A stretch of 64,000 nt of DNA, taken from assembly GCA_003993805.1 (NCBI GenBank), contig RSEF01000001.1, forward strand, positions 186,943,685 to 187,007,684, given 5' to 3'. The translations under genes and the position numbers were made by a program. The stretch comes from Himantopus leucocephalus (lineage: Eukaryota > Chordata > Aves > Charadriiformes > Recurvirostridae). Below, in pieces: positions 37,801-51,154 of this stretch. Positions within the stretch are counted from its first letter, which is position 1, and each line of letters begins with the position of its first letter. The notes below the pieces were generated by a model, which was not told the DNA's origin, did no database searches, and worked only from the letters and a program-made list of their open reading frames with translations.

Positions 37801-40800
37801 AATTCATCTGCCCTATTCCAGATAGCTACTTTAGGATAGAATCAATCACCCTTTCAGGCTGTCTTCTTTTCAACATTGACTATAAAGGTAGTCTACAGTG
37901 ACTAGATTGGATCTAAATGTCTGCCTTGTAGATATTTATGTTTGATGAGGTAAATCTTTCCATGAGATATAATGGGAGAACTGGTTACACACCTCGGGCA
38001 CACAAACTGAGGTAAAATAGCCTTGTACATCTGTGGGAATAGTAAGTTAGGCTCTACTTTCATTCTAGCTTTCTCAGTCTGCACTTTTGGAACCAGAAGG
38101 TGAAGTTCTGACTCAATGTGAGTGTCTGTAGTAAGTCATCGTGTTGACTACACATCAGGAAATGGTGTATACGCATTTTAATTCTGTTGCACATAGGTTT
38201 ACACAAGCAAATTCTCAGGTGGGAACCCCAGATAACGATCAAGAGGGGCTTTGCTAACCGTGACCCTCCTCATTCAAAATCAGCTCTTGGTCAACACTGG
38301 CACAGCACAGCAGGTGTCTCAGCTGCTGGGATGCATTCTAGTAGAGGAACAGAGGTGGAAGAGCATTTGGTTCAATGGGAACCTGAAGACTGCTATGTTT
38401 CCCCCACCTTGTCAGTTCTCTGCTGACCAGGCACTCAGAAACTGCTAGAACTTGAAGGCCACAGTGTGGTGGTAAGGCTATGAAAGCAGATCAAAGCTAA
38501 TAGATTGCTCCCCTTGTTTTGAAATACTATCATATGCATTCATGGCTCTGATTTTGCATAAAAAGATGAAGGAGCTGCATTTCTTAATTAACTGGAGGAA
38601 AAAAAAAGACTTAGCCAATATCATTTGCATGAACAACATTCTCTACATAACCGTTTCAGTTAAAATCCATTAATTATTGGTTGAGAGAGTCACAGACTGC
38701 TGTCACCCTTTGCATACAAACAAAGAATTCAATGTTCCTCAGTCTTATACCATACAGCATTGGGATTTGGATCAGAAAAGTGAAAGAAGAAAGGGACTTC
38801 TAAATTGTAAGGTGCACGTACGCTTGTTAGCAAAGATTCTGCTCAAGCATCCCATGTGCCACTGAACCAGTATAATAATCGAGCAACAGGAAATTCCAGA
38901 AGGCAACTCAAATCCTGGATGGGCTGAATGGATGCCTTCTGAAGGTATCCATGAGTGCAGCTATACCTGCCAAGATGTACCATGGTACCCTCTACCATCC
39001 TGCCCTATTGTCTGCCCGGATCAGGTACTCATGGAATATACCATAACTCCTATTTCTGGTATAAGCTTGTGCTTTCTCTCCATGAAACCTGTACATGACT
39101 GAACATACAGTTCACAAAGAAAAAAATGAGCCTACACCTACAGTACAAGAAGGTCTCACCCAAGTTTTATAATGCAGATATAGCTTACTCTTTTCTTACT
39201 GACCCATTACAGACTATATAGCTTCCACTTTCATGAAATAAATGTCCCAATTAAGCGAGATGTATCCAAACTTTGTAGGTTGCAACTCCGGTGAACGGGA
39301 GGTGGCTTTGATTTCAAATACTTCCGATAGGGGCCAGAGGCCCATCTTTTCTGTTTATAAGAAAGGAACACTAGGTTTTGAACCTGGCAACAAGAGTCGG
39401 AAAAGTTACACAAGTTTGTAGTGTCAGAGTGAATCAAGTGTCAGCAATGGTCAGATCGTAGGAAGATTTGCTACCTCATAGCCTCTAAGACACTAAAGTG
39501 TTTTGATCAGGAAGAGTCTCAAACTGTTTTTAGAAGAAGATGACTGACAATACCTATTTCAGAATGGTATTCTCAGTGTTTCAGTGGTACAAAAATTTGC
39601 ATCAATGATTTACTGTGTTATTTTTCGTCTTTCACTGGAAGAACTGGTATTAAAAATGCCACTTTTTGAGTGACATCATTTTATTTTGAGTCCATTTTTC
39701 TGTTATCATCTCTCTGTCTGCATAAACCTTTTGAAAAATATCTCCTTCATCCTCCTTTTGGCCATAAAAGTGTCCTTCTGAAAATGTGAAATCTAGGCAG
39801 TAACCTACACAGGAGCTTAGCAGGTTTTGAGGGTAGACGTTGAGTTTTCCATAATGTTCAGAATGGGAGAATCACAAATAAGCTAGATAATTTAAATTAA
39901 AATCTGGTTTCCACTTTTCTTGGAGCAGAGATTCAGGAAGTGTTAGAGTCTATTATATACATAATCCGCTTTTTTCATAGAAGGATTTAATGGTAGGCTG
40001 GAAAAGCTTCACATACCGGTGTTCTAGGGCTGCATAATTACAGACTTACCCAAGGGGCCAGAATAGCTCCACTTTAACCCAAGGAAGGAGTAATAAATAC
40101 ATGGATATATATATTAAAAATTATCTAATTGTTAAAACCTTAGAGACCTATGTGGATTCATAGGTAAATGTATTTTATCCCACACCATGAAAATAAATAT
40201 TACTTATATTGTTATGCTTTCATTAAGGCACACAATTAAGTTAGACACAGAAATGGGCCAGATTCTTCATCTCACTCTTTGTGGTGCTTTAGTAGCATAA
40301 ATGGACTATAAAGTCAATTTAACAAAGCAGACGAAGATTCTCTTGAGGAGAGAGAATATGAAATGGAAATACGCCATTTCTTTTGCAATACTGATTGGAT
40401 TACAGCGGAATGGTTCAGAATGCTGCTGTGTTACAGTGAGCCCTTTGAACATAATGGCCCTTTGGAATTAGACTCACAAAATTAGGTTTGGAATCAGCCC
40501 CAGGACTGCTATACAATAATTGGTCCTTTATGTCTTACCACCTGTGTCCAGCATATATGGGCACAGATGAGAAGCTGAACCAATGTATTTAACAACTTAT
40601 TTACACCACAGTCTAATAAAAAAGCCAACAGTCACCATGACACAGTAATCAGACACTCCTTGATTATGTCTGAGCTGTGTGTGGACATCCAGTTTGGCTA
40701 CAAATCTTCCAGTAACATACAGATAAGATACTCATTTGGGAGATACATGTTTTTCCATTGCCAGATTGATTTGCTCATTGCCTTTATTCCTTCACCAAGG

Positions 40801-42147
40801 CAGCTTTTACTGGTCTGAGTTACTATGAAGAGTAATATATTCTGCATCTGACTCAATCAGGCTTTTGATCTTTGCCTGACTGCAAGTACACAAGATGTGG
40901 GCAATTACAAGGGTTCGTAGAAATTTGCATTTGGGGAAAGAAATGCAGATTGTAACTGTTTCTAATGTTTTCTGCAGCTTATGTGACAAGCCCCTCAGGA
41001 AACAGTGTTTTGGATGCTAACTCTCTTGTTACCATATTAATTGCCTTTGTCATGACAGTTTTGGCATCTGAAAATGGCTGGGAACATGCTGTGCTCCTCA
41101 AGAGACCAATCAAGGGCAGGGGAAATTGGTTTATTGGTTCCCAAAGCAGCCTGTGCTAAAGGTGCCGCTATTCAAGCATAGTTTTGAGTCTCCCAGCCTC
41201 AATGAGGAGCCAAAGACACTTCAGGCTAAGGAAAACAGAGCTTTCATTTAGAACGGTGAAGGGGAAACTGAGAAGTTTATTTCTGTGCCAGTGTGACTTC
41301 TGCAGTTAGCTTTTGTGTGTAAATCTGTGTGCCACAGTACAGAGGGTGGGACCACGAATCAAAGTTGCCAGAATGCAGTGAGGTCCCAGGCTTCCCAGGA
41401 GGGATCCTGAACATCTTTGGTTTTAAACGAACTTCAGCTAAGCTTGCTGAAGCGCATGCTTTCAATCAAAATTTTCGCTGTGATCAAAGAATACACTGTC
41501 ACAAGGACAGGCTGCAAACTGGAGGAAAGGGACCAAGGGATAAGTATCAGGGGATAAATAATTATGAATGTTATTTTAAGTGATGCTGGATTTACAAAGC
41601 AAGAACAAGGAACTTTTAATTTCTGGTTAATTTTTCTTTCTTTGAGGAGAGTGGCAAGCAGCTGTTATGCTGTAGGTGATAGACTATAGGGGGTAAAGGC
41701 ATGGGTCAGGTTGGCAGGTGGTGGGGTAGTGAGGAGAGACTGGAAGAAAAAGAACATAAGGAGAGCAAGATCACATGCACACTAAAAAGCCAAAGAGGTT
41801 GCCACAAGAAAAGGAAGAAAAAAAAAAAGCACCCGATTCTATTACTTACTTCATTTTCTGCCCAGAAAACTTAGATTCAGTAAAAACTTAGTGATGCAGC
41901 AGAATTACATCTATAATGTTAAATAAGGGAAGAGAATCCTTTTCAGCATGAATTGCGGAAGATATAGAGAAAGTATACAACCTGACCCTATTATCTTTCC
42001 AGTGTCTCAAACAGACAGGGACGACATATTTTGAGGTTTTGCTGGCATATGCAAAATCAGTTTTTTGACACTTAGTGAAACTAGTGAAATATTAATGCTG
42101 TAGGGCCAGAACAGTAAGATTACTACAGACAGTTTCAGGGAAGAGGA

Positions 42148-42184
42148 GGAAAAAAGAAAAAAAGAAAAAAAAAAAAAAAAAAAA

Positions 42185-42217
<33 letters not shown>

Positions 42218-42246
42218 NTTAAAAAAAAAAAAACAGAAAAAAAAAG
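42148..42246 (+). repeat. Long A-rich tract with a single-N joint
   Basis: Nearly 100 bp of A interrupted by a few G and T, with an N at 42218 followed by TT and more A. The Phe-rich minus-strand frame across it is compositional. The homopolymer length is unreliable. Confidence 0.9.
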
Positions 42247-42410
42247 CAAACTTGATTACTAGCTTGGTGAGGGCAGAAATTAAGAGAAAAAACGGAAAGA
42301 AGTCTTTTTGTTTGATTTTTTTGTTTCTTTCTTCCTGTTAAATAATCACAAACCATTCCTGGACCTGAGGCCTAGCTGGTCAAAACAGGTGGGTGGAAAA
42401 AGGATATAGG

Positions 42411-42560
42411 AAGGCCGTCTCCCTGTCCTCTCGCATTGCACTAGCCACCATTGCAGGCTTTGAGAGTCTGCTGCGCTGAGCGTCCCCTGTAACAGCAGCT
42501 CGCTTATCTCCCACGCAGTACTCATTCACGCTAAAGCTCATGCATCTTTACATACGCACA
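42411..42560. promoter_or_regulatory. Small CpG-enriched block
   Basis: Eight to nine CpG dinucleotides fall within about 140 bp (for example in gccgtc, tcgcat, tgcgctgagcgtcc, gctcgc, cacgca, tcacgc, atacgc), in a window where CpG is otherwise rare. An E-box CAGGTG lies just left at 42386-42391. It could be a small promoter, exon or enhancer, but no transcript signal is decisive. Confidence 0.3.
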
Positions 42561-45500
42561 CTGGAGGTCACAGAATACATCTTTTATGTTCTGAAGCCCT
42601 TAGCAGAAGCTATAAGTGCTTCCATAATGTGGACATGTCTCAGAATAGAATGGAAATCTGCAGAAACACGATAGGGAGCACTGTGCCTCTGGAAAGATAA
42701 TGCAATATTTTAGTAACCAACAAATTGGTAACTTTTACAGCAGAACTTAGCCCTAGCAAGCTATCAAAAGGGATGAAGGAAGGAATTATGCAAGGCACTT
42801 CCTGTTCCCATCTTCCCCTTATTTAAATGATGTATTTTTGCAGCAAAACAGAAGCTGTGAGTCAGGGAGAGGCACCAGGATCAGTAGGATTTAAGTGAGA
42901 GCATCAGTACGTCATGACAGATTTTGAATGGTGTTACATCTATTATTCATTACCTACTCACATCCAAGTCTATAGTTAAGGGAAGCGATTTGGCAGGCAA
43001 GATGTACATAGATTGCCCATCGGATGATATAATCTGCTACTGAGAGAACATTTCAAAAGGCCCAAAATATGACAAAAAACATAATACACCCTGCATGCTA
43101 AGTATATAATTGTCCGAAATGAATGCTCTGAACTTTATATTTTCAGTTGCAAATTTGAAGAAATCTTGGGAACTCACAGAACACCATATGAATTTTCAAA
43201 ACAGACAATACTTCTTCAGAGAGTGTCTCAGCAGTGGAGAAACTCTTCTGGTGGCAATGTTCAAGGATTAGTCAGAAGAACAGTTAGATAGGTATAAGCC
43301 TAGCTCTAACTACTTGTAGATTACAATACTATCAAGACACCAATGTTTCTGCAGTTCAAGGGGATCTCAAATTGCATCTTTCCTAGGTAGTTACACTGAT
43401 TAATTTAGTTGCATTTTGTAACACTACTAGCAGTACACACTTTCCTCATTTTTTCCCAGCTGAAAAGTAAATTTAACAAGACTTTTTGCCTTGAACAGAC
43501 ATTGTAGGATAAATATAAAATATCTGATGCCCTTGTTCTTTGCTGCAACATAGAAGAAAATAGTTTTTTACAGCTATAAAAAAACTATTAGGAGAAACAG
43601 TTCTTTGTCATATGTGACTTAGCTCCTACTCCAGCTCAGTAAATAGATAGTTTGGTTCTTCCTCTATCAAAGAGATCAAAAATGGCTTCCAGTTTTTCCA
43701 CATGTATTTCTTTTTTGCCTGTCACTGAGAGTATTGCTCAGATGGGACTAAGTCTTTTCCATCTCTGATTTCTAGTTTCAGTGCTACACAACCTATGGAA
43801 ATTTGTACATAATATAAGACAACAGTAATAAGTGCAGAGAAAAAGATACTTATTTTTCTTCCCTGTTGGGGCAAAATCACCTGTCTCCCTGCATTATTTA
43901 GGCCCATAGAACAATAATATCAAGGACAGTGATCTGTCTAGCCCCAACCAACAGTTTTCATGGACCCCCAATTAGTGAGTTTCTATCCTATGTTCTCTCA
44001 GTATCACTCTGATACAAACAATAATAAAGAAAAAAAAGTCACCAGCATAATCATAGAAAAGAGGAACTTAATTATTTATCTTTTCTGTTTAACTAAATGA
44101 TTTCCTTGTTAGCATGACAAAAAAAGGAGAAGAAATATTCTTTTCCATATTTAACCAGGAGATCTTACTTAATATTTAGTAGTACAGTACATGAAGCACC
44201 TTTTATGACAGAACTGAATGCATTAATCCATACCCAGACTTCTGAAGGAAGGATAACCAATCTATGAAAGGATTTATGTTGTGACTAGGGAGAAAGATGG
44301 ACTTCATAAGAAGTAAAGAAACTAGCTTATGCATGTGAGTCAGTGCCCAGTGCATCACTTGGTATAGCTCACCACAGAACTATGCATTCCAGGTATACTA
44401 ATGAAACTTATACAAGCATTTGTTAAGTAAAATTAATTTGGTCCAGGGATTGGTAAGGACAGAAGAAACATTTCTTTTCCATCTCTTCGCAAACACTCTA
44501 TGAGTCACATCTCACAACAAGGATGCTAACTGGACACTGCCTGATTTCCATCCCCTTCAGGTATCATAAGTGATCCTAAGTGCGTAATGGGCATATTTTG
44601 ACCTTAAATATTTTTACAAAGTTGGGGAATATCAAATATTAAATATTGTTTAATTAGGCCAAACCCCAAAAATTTAAAAGCAGATGTCAAAAAAAAGTAT
44701 TTCAGGCTGAAATAAGTATTTTATTCCCATAAGAATCACTTTTTTATCCCATTCATAACCTTGTATACAGTTATTTCAATACCAATGAAAATTCAAAAGA
44801 GAACAATATTTAGAAACAACCAACATTTTGTATCTTCATATTTTTAAACATGTTTAGGCAATAAACAACCCAGCTAAATGAAAACAAAGAAATATTATTT
44901 TGAAAATTACTATTCTGTATTTTTTCAGAGAAAAACACTGTCTAAAAAAAATAATTCAACTTTCCATCTTAGAACCACAGACTGTAACACAAAGACAAGG
45001 TGCTGTCACCGGCTATGCTAGCTCAGACCCTCCTAAATATGATTATCTGTGATAACTAAACAACCATGTTTCTAAATTTCTTTTACTACTATTAAATCTT
45101 TGAATGGAGTTGTCTTAATGCTTGTTAATCTTTTACGCAGGCTCGAAAATTAACCTTGAGCAAAAATTATAACAAAAAAACACAAACAAAATAATTTTAC
45201 ACAACTTGTAAATTTCACATTGTTGCCATGATTTAGTGTGTCTTTAAGGTGTAGGATTTCTTCAGAGCAGAAACTTTTGTTTAAAAACGGGATACAAAAG
45301 GTTGTGCCTTTTTTGTTAAGGGAGTGTGTTTCCAAATATATGTTAATGCAATGTTGATTTTATAAGTCACTCACCAGAAGAGCTGACAATAGTTAGTCTT
45401 AAGGAGATTCACGCTGAAGCAGCACCTATGAGTCCCAGGCGAAGGTCAAACACAACAAATGGTACATAAGGCACAATTGAAACACAAAACAAAAGATGGA

Positions 45501-46599
45501 CCCTGCCCTATTAACCCAATTTGACAGAATATCTCTATAAAATATGAATTCTATGCTGTTCCACTGTATATTGTTTTTATACAAATATCAAGCAGCAAAC
45601 ATCTTGGAAAGTGGCTCTTCCACAGCATTTACCTGGAAAAGAAGAATTTACATAATAGTTTAAAAAATGCAAGCAACTATTTTTTTCAAGCGGGTCCAAG
45701 GTTTTAAGCAGATTGAGGCACAGCTACCTTGATTTTTCACAGTGAACGCAAGACATTCTCCAAAAACGGCTGTAATACGAATACTAAAAAATAAGCATCT
45801 GTACATCACCAGAGACTCAACCCCCTTCATTTAAATATCGGCAGTCACACATGAATCAGGATTTGTTCCACAGAAATTGGTGTTGTGAAGTCATCTTAAG
45901 CAGCCTAGAAAAGGCATCCAAGGAAAGGACCCACTGCACCTAATGCTACCTTCTCTGAAGCTGAGAGAACAGCACCATATGTAGTCAGTGGAGGAAATAA
46001 GCAGGCACTCCCAGAGGAAATTTCATGCCATCCTGAAATAGCTGTCCAAGACTTGTAGGATGAATCACACTCTCTCCTGCTCACTCTTTCTCAGCTGTAG
46101 ACTACAGCCTTAATGCTGTAAGTCTAAGCTACATCTTAGACTTGATGCCTCACTTTTAGGGAGCCAAAGTTAGGTGAGATGAATCCTACCTTCACTGTGA
46201 AGAGAAAGAAGATTTTTCTAGGGGTTTCATAAAGAAATTGAGGGACAAAGAGAGAGAGCAGTCTGTGGGAATGAAAAGTATTTTAGAAATGCAATGTTTT
46301 TAAATGCCAAGACTAGTCAAAAGTAAAAAGCTAGAATTATCTAGAACATCTCACTAAAGACAGGAACGTTTTGTGTCATTTGCTAGGTTTTGTAAGTGTT
46401 AGTGAAATTGTCTGGAGAAATTTCTCATAGACTGTATAATCTGGCACGGAATCCAGTATGAACAATATTTGGCAAAATCTGCCGCAGACTTTCAGTAGCC
46501 CCAGCTCAGACTGTCTCTGAAACACTACAAAGAAAATAAGGAAAAATGTTCCTTCTGATATGAACTTTTTGGAGGAATAATGCCTTATATCTTATATTT
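42561..46599. other. AT-rich intergenic sequence
   Basis: No supported gene or named element other than the old repeat core at 46167-46184. Open frames are under 65 codons. Confidence 0.55.
46100..46190 (-). repeat. Copy of the same old unnamed repeat, minus strand
   Basis: Positions 46167-46184 are the reverse complement of the ATTCATCTCACCTAACTT core also found at 37707 and 55731. The flanking match is weaker than between the other two copies. Confidence 0.4.
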
Positions 46600-46740
46600 A
46601 TTGTAGAATCATAGACTCATAGAATGGTTTGGGTTGGAAGGGACCTTAAAGATCATCTAGTTCCAACCACCCTGCCATGAGCATAGACACCTCCCAGTAG
46701 ATCAGGTTACTCAAAGCCCCATCCAACCTGATGTTGAAAG
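46600..46740 (-). mobile_element. CR1: CR1 LINE 3'-end fragment, minus strand
   Basis: A clean reverse complement of a CR1 3' end. It has agaatcatagactcatagaa, then 'ggtttgggttggaagggacc', then 'catctagttccaaccaccctgccatga' near 46655-46681 and 'agccccatccaacctgatgttga' near 46715-46738. It is about 140 bp long, 5'-truncated, and followed by an AT-rich microsatellite-like run. It is among the less diverged CR1 pieces here. Confidence 0.96.
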
Positions 46741-46790
46741 AAAGTATACTTGAAAGTATATATAAAATATATATACATATACTCCAGAAA
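46741..46790 (+). repeat. AT-rich (TA)n-like simple repeat
   Basis: Degenerate TATATA/ATATAC units directly abutting the 5'-truncated edge of the CR1. Low complexity. Confidence 0.6.
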
Positions 46791-47514
46791 GCATATGTAA
46801 AAAATTACACCCACCCCACACCCCTAAAATCAGACCAGTGCTGTTTTGCACCTGTAGTGCACATTTTTAAATGTGTATACAAAGGGTAAATCATTCACCA
46901 CCTATGTGTTGCTTTCCAGTTAGACTGGAGGAGGTCAGAAACATTAAAAGCCGCAGTGGAAGCAGTCTCAGCTATACCATCCATTTTATTTGTCTGTTGA
47001 AGAAAACAATGTGCTGTATCCAAGAGCACTTTGTCCTGAAGTGACTAATGCTGCTGCTGTAGTGTATTTGGAGGACAACATGTTAGGCATAAAGAATCAG
47101 GATCCTCAGCAAGAAGCACAGCAAGAAATCAGAGAAGTATATTCTAACCATAGAGAAGAGACAGGAGAGATGAATAGGATACAAGAACTGAATTCCTCAC
47201 TTTAGCCTCAGGAAATGAGATAGGCACATAACAGGTACGGTGTCTGCTAGTGTCTTACTGTATTTACAGAAGAAATCTTACGGATTGGGGCACTATTTGG
47301 AGTCCTGAAATGCCCACTCTTCAGAGGCATATTATATTGTAAAAGAAAACAGAGATTTAGGTAAATATTGCTAAATCCTGATGTTCATCTTTTCTGTGTT
47401 CCACTGTTTCTTTGATTTGCTGCAGTATTTTACTGATTGTTGCATCACAGAAGCAACAGCAGCAGCAATCTCAAAGTAAAAGGTTTAGTAGAAGTAGACA
47501 ACCACTGAACAAGA

Positions 47515-47830
47515 GAAATGAGGGTTGGCACAGATGGTTGGTGGTCATCTAGTCCAAGTTCCCCTTTACAGCAGGACTGTTGCCACGATAGAGCAGGTCA
47601 GAGTTTGGCTAGACTGGCCAAGTCTTGCACAAACCCACGGGCGGCCATAGCACAGCTTCACTGGGTAATCTTTCCCTGTGCTCCCCAGTCCTCCCAGCAT
47701 GACACTTTTCCAAACATTCAGTCTGAACCTCCCAAGCCACAGCTTGTGTCTGTTGTCGCTTGTTTTACCATCCTCGTAATCCACCCCAACCTTTGTTCTT
47801 CCTTCCATCACTCCAGAATGGGCTCTATGT
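47515..47830 (-). mobile_element. CR1: CR1 LINE fragment, minus strand
   Basis: The plus strand carries complement-of-CR1 blocks: 'tggtcatctagtccaagttcccct' near 47542-47565, an 'agtctgaacctcccaagccacagcttgtgtctgttgtcgcttgtt' type segment near 47720-47764, and 'ccaacctttgttcttccttcc' near 47786-47806. The terminal octamer repeat is degraded or absent, so this is a differently truncated and possibly different CR1 subfamily from the copy at 46600. Confidence 0.85.
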
Positions 47831-50529
47831 AATCTTTTTGTTTTCTATTTGCAGTAGGACTCAGTAATCCTATCACTTGCACAACTGCTGTTGGCTTAAA
47901 TAGAGACATCAGGCTATTCCTGAATTATTTAGGAGATACATCACTGGAAAAATAATTTTCACAGTTCAAAGTTGTTAATTCGTGAGAAGCTCAGTGATGA
48001 TTTTATGAGCTAATATGGTTTGGAGGACAGATGCCATGCCTGCATAACGGCAGACAAACTTCTAGACTTCCTCATGCCACCTTGTAGGTGAAAGGGTACA
48101 CAAAATTCTTCTGTTATGCCTTTAAAATATACTGCTGGCTCCTTTCATCACAAGCATGGCTTTGCGCTGTGGGGTTTTGTTTTATTGTTCATTTGTTTCT
48201 TTCTCAGCCTCCTCATTTGTTTTCCTGGCTGTAGATCTTATCCTACTCATTTGTCTAAGTAAAATTGTCCTTGACTGTTTCTCTTTCCTCACCCCCCACC
48301 TACTCCAATGAATTCCACTTAACGTTGTCTCTTTCCCTCTGGTCACTTTGTACCATGGCATCTGTGCAATATTGCAGTACTCATTAATAACTTCCTTGAG
48401 TACTTTAACAATGGAAGAAGATGTTTAAAGAGCCTTTGAGGAGCCGTTTAGAAAAATACCTGTCCACATTTTGATAAAATAATGCACAGATTTTTCTTGA
48501 CTCGGGTAATAAGCAATAGTTAATAAAAATTAAATGGAAGCAAGTGTCAGTAGTCACAAGTTACTTTGAAATGTGTTCGTATTTATATTGTAGTGAATTC
48601 TAGCATGCCTCTTATAAATACTGTTCAGTGTGTTTGTTCACCTGAAGATGTAACAGTCCATGCAGTTATCACCACCGCATCTGCACAAAATTAAGCGTTA
48701 ATTGTAATCCCTAAATCAGAATCAAAGCCGTGCTCAGCAATACAAACAAAACTTTTGGAGGCAGAAATGACAGATATTGTATTATATTGCTGTCCCTTTG
48801 TTTAAACACTTTTTCCTCTCCAAGGTTTATTATACGCTCTCCAGAAGTGAAAGATCCCACTGATGATCTCCTAAGTGATCTGCTAAAGTGGATTTCCACA
48901 GCAGGTCCACTAAATCAGACATAAGGCTAATGCCCAGTCCTGACAATAGATCAAATAAAACCCTGTGTGTCAGAAATCAGTGATTTTACATGTTCTTAGC
49001 TAATGGTATCAGGAGTCTTCAGTTAGACTATCATAGACAAAGACGGGGCCTTTGCCACTGATGAAAGTTAAGCTTGGAAACCTTGTGATCTTTTTGTTCC
49101 ATTTGAACTCATGCATAAGGGAGTATGACAACCTGAAATCTGAGTGTGTAACCTGCCTGGTTTTCAGCCTCATTGCAGGTTTTGAATCGCATTTCTTTTC
49201 TTTTTCCCCTTCCTTCCTCCCTCCCTTCCAGCACTACACTTGGAGTTTCACATATGGGAAATGAAGGCAAATGGGTGCTTTGCCACCAGCTCCCTCACTT
49301 GGGCAGAGGGCCAGAAACAACAGATGTACAGCAGTGGAAACTTCTATAGATGGTGTCTTTGAGTCACCCCTGCAGGAGTCAAGCTACAAGCAGACTCTTC
49401 TGTCAGGGTGGAGTTTTCATATACTCATAACAGACTGACATCATTAGGACTGATGTCTTATGGTCTCAGTATAAGGCATTCAAGAACTCAGTAAACAAAT
49501 AATTGTTTCCTTAAAACCAAAGTATTTCACAGGAAAAACTCTTCATAACAGTCTATAATCTGTCTATCTTTTCCTAAGGCTTATTATTTTCTGACATCTG
49601 GGGAGGACTCTTATTACTTTGAGACTTATGTCCTTGTCTCTTCTTTCCATGAAAAGCTCAGCAACCACATACCTTGTTCTATCTTTGTGTCTCCTTCTCT
49701 AGAGTCTTTTCAATCCTTTGCAACACTGAACTAAACCAATACACTGGGTTACTTCATGCACTTACGTATTGTTGATCCTGGACAGGTAGCGTTCAGGTCG
49801 TACTGTTAAGTTTCCATCATGAAGTGAAACAGATATCAGTTGGGTACTTTTTTTGTGCCATCCAATTTACCTCCATGGAACAGGCACAAAGTCTCGTTTT
49901 CCTAAATAAAGTAGAAGCAAACAGGAACTGACAGTTTCCTTGCTCACAATTTCTGTGCTGAGCTTTCTGATATGGCCAGGATTTCTTTCTCTAAGGAACG
50001 TGCTGCCTCCTGGCTTTCCACATCTATTTCTACCTCAGACACAAACAGATCCAATCAGTGCCTGTATCTATGAATCCACAGGGAAAGCTTTTGGATTCTC
50101 AGGCCCTTCTTTATACCTCATTACATTGAGTCATGGCTATATTGTTTCAACTATATTACTCCAAAAAGAAATGTAAGTATTTCTTGTATTTAGAGCTTGT
50201 CTACACATGGAACTGTTGAGAAATAATTACTCAGTAATAGCTCAGAAATACATGACTAGCTTATAAATGCATTCTTATTTCAGACCTAAGGAAGTGTTAC
50301 ATGATAAATAAGGAAAAGGTACTCTTTACAGTGAGTTCTCAGTGGGCTGTTGTACAATACTTATTCCAGTATAGATAACATTACCTGATAGTTTCTAGAT
50401 TATGCACAGAGTTGGCCACATCCCACATTAATGCATGATACTTGTGTTATTTTTGGCTACAACTAATGGAAGAAGGCAGATACCTTCAAGAAATGATACA
50501 AATTTTAGAGAACAAGGTTCTTTTCAGAT
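47831..50529. other. Intergenic sequence
   Basis: Nothing recognisable. A C/T-rich stretch near 49198-49230 is low complexity. Open frames are under 80 codons. Confidence 0.5.
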
Positions 50530-51154
50530 TTGCAGGAAAGGACCTGAGGGTCTTGCTGGACACCAACTTGAACATGAGCCAAAAATGTGCTTATTCAACA
50601 AAGAAGACTGATGGCATCCCGGGCTGCATTCAGAGGAGAGCTACCAGCAGGTTGAGGGAGATGATCCTTGTTCTCTACTCAGCACTGGTAAGGCCGCACC
50701 TGGAGTCCTGTTCAGCTCTGGTCTCCCCAGTAAAAGACATACATGGACATACTGGAAAGAGTCCAGAAAAGGGCCACAAATATGATTAAGGGACTGGAGC
50801 ATCTGTCCTATAAGAAAAGTCTGAGAGAGCTGGGACTGCTTAGGCTGGAGAAAAGAAGGTTCAACGGGATCTTTCTAATGTATATAAGTACCTGAAGGGA
50901 GGGTGCAAAGACAGAGCCAGTCTCTTTCCAGTGGTACTCAGTGACAGGACCATAGACAATAGGCACAGACTGAAACACAGGAGAACACCAGGAAACACTT
51001 TTTTCTTTCTCTCTCCTTGGAGGTATTCAAAAGCTGCCTGCACATCATCATGGGCAACCAGCTCTAGGTGGCCCTGCTTGAGCAGATGGGCTGGACCAAG
51101 TGACCTCCAGAGGTTGCTTCCAACCTCAACTATTCTCTCATTTTGTGATTCTGT
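50530..51154 (+). mobile_element. CR1: 5'-truncated CR1 LINE, plus strand
   Basis: This covers the C-terminal end of CR1 ORF2 and the 3' UTR. The upstream reading frame gives GKDLRVLLDTNLNMSQKC, then an ILVLYSALVRPHLESC segment corresponding to the ORF2 C-terminus. After that come 'gagagagctgggactgcttaggctggagaa' near 50822-50851, 'cagctctaggtggccctgcttgagcag' near 51059-51085, and the 3' end 'tgacctccagaggttgcttccaacctcaactattct'. The terminal octamer repeat is degenerate (attctctcattttgtgattctgt). The ORF2 end is broken by substitutions and frame changes, so it is inactive. Confidence 0.96.

Larger units (their letters stand above)
33701..42000. other. AT-rich intergenic sequence
   Basis: About 8 kb with no supported exon. 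Named contents are a C-rich quadruplex-type motif at 34644-34669, poly-A at 36813-36829, poly-T at about 37109-37119, an old repeat copy at 37705-37800 and a possible splice-acceptor-led open segment near 40979. All open frames are under 90 codons. Confidence 0.5.

Noticed and set aside
42007..42249. Phe-rich minus-strand frame
   Set aside because: Produced by the A-rich tract and an N, not a protein.
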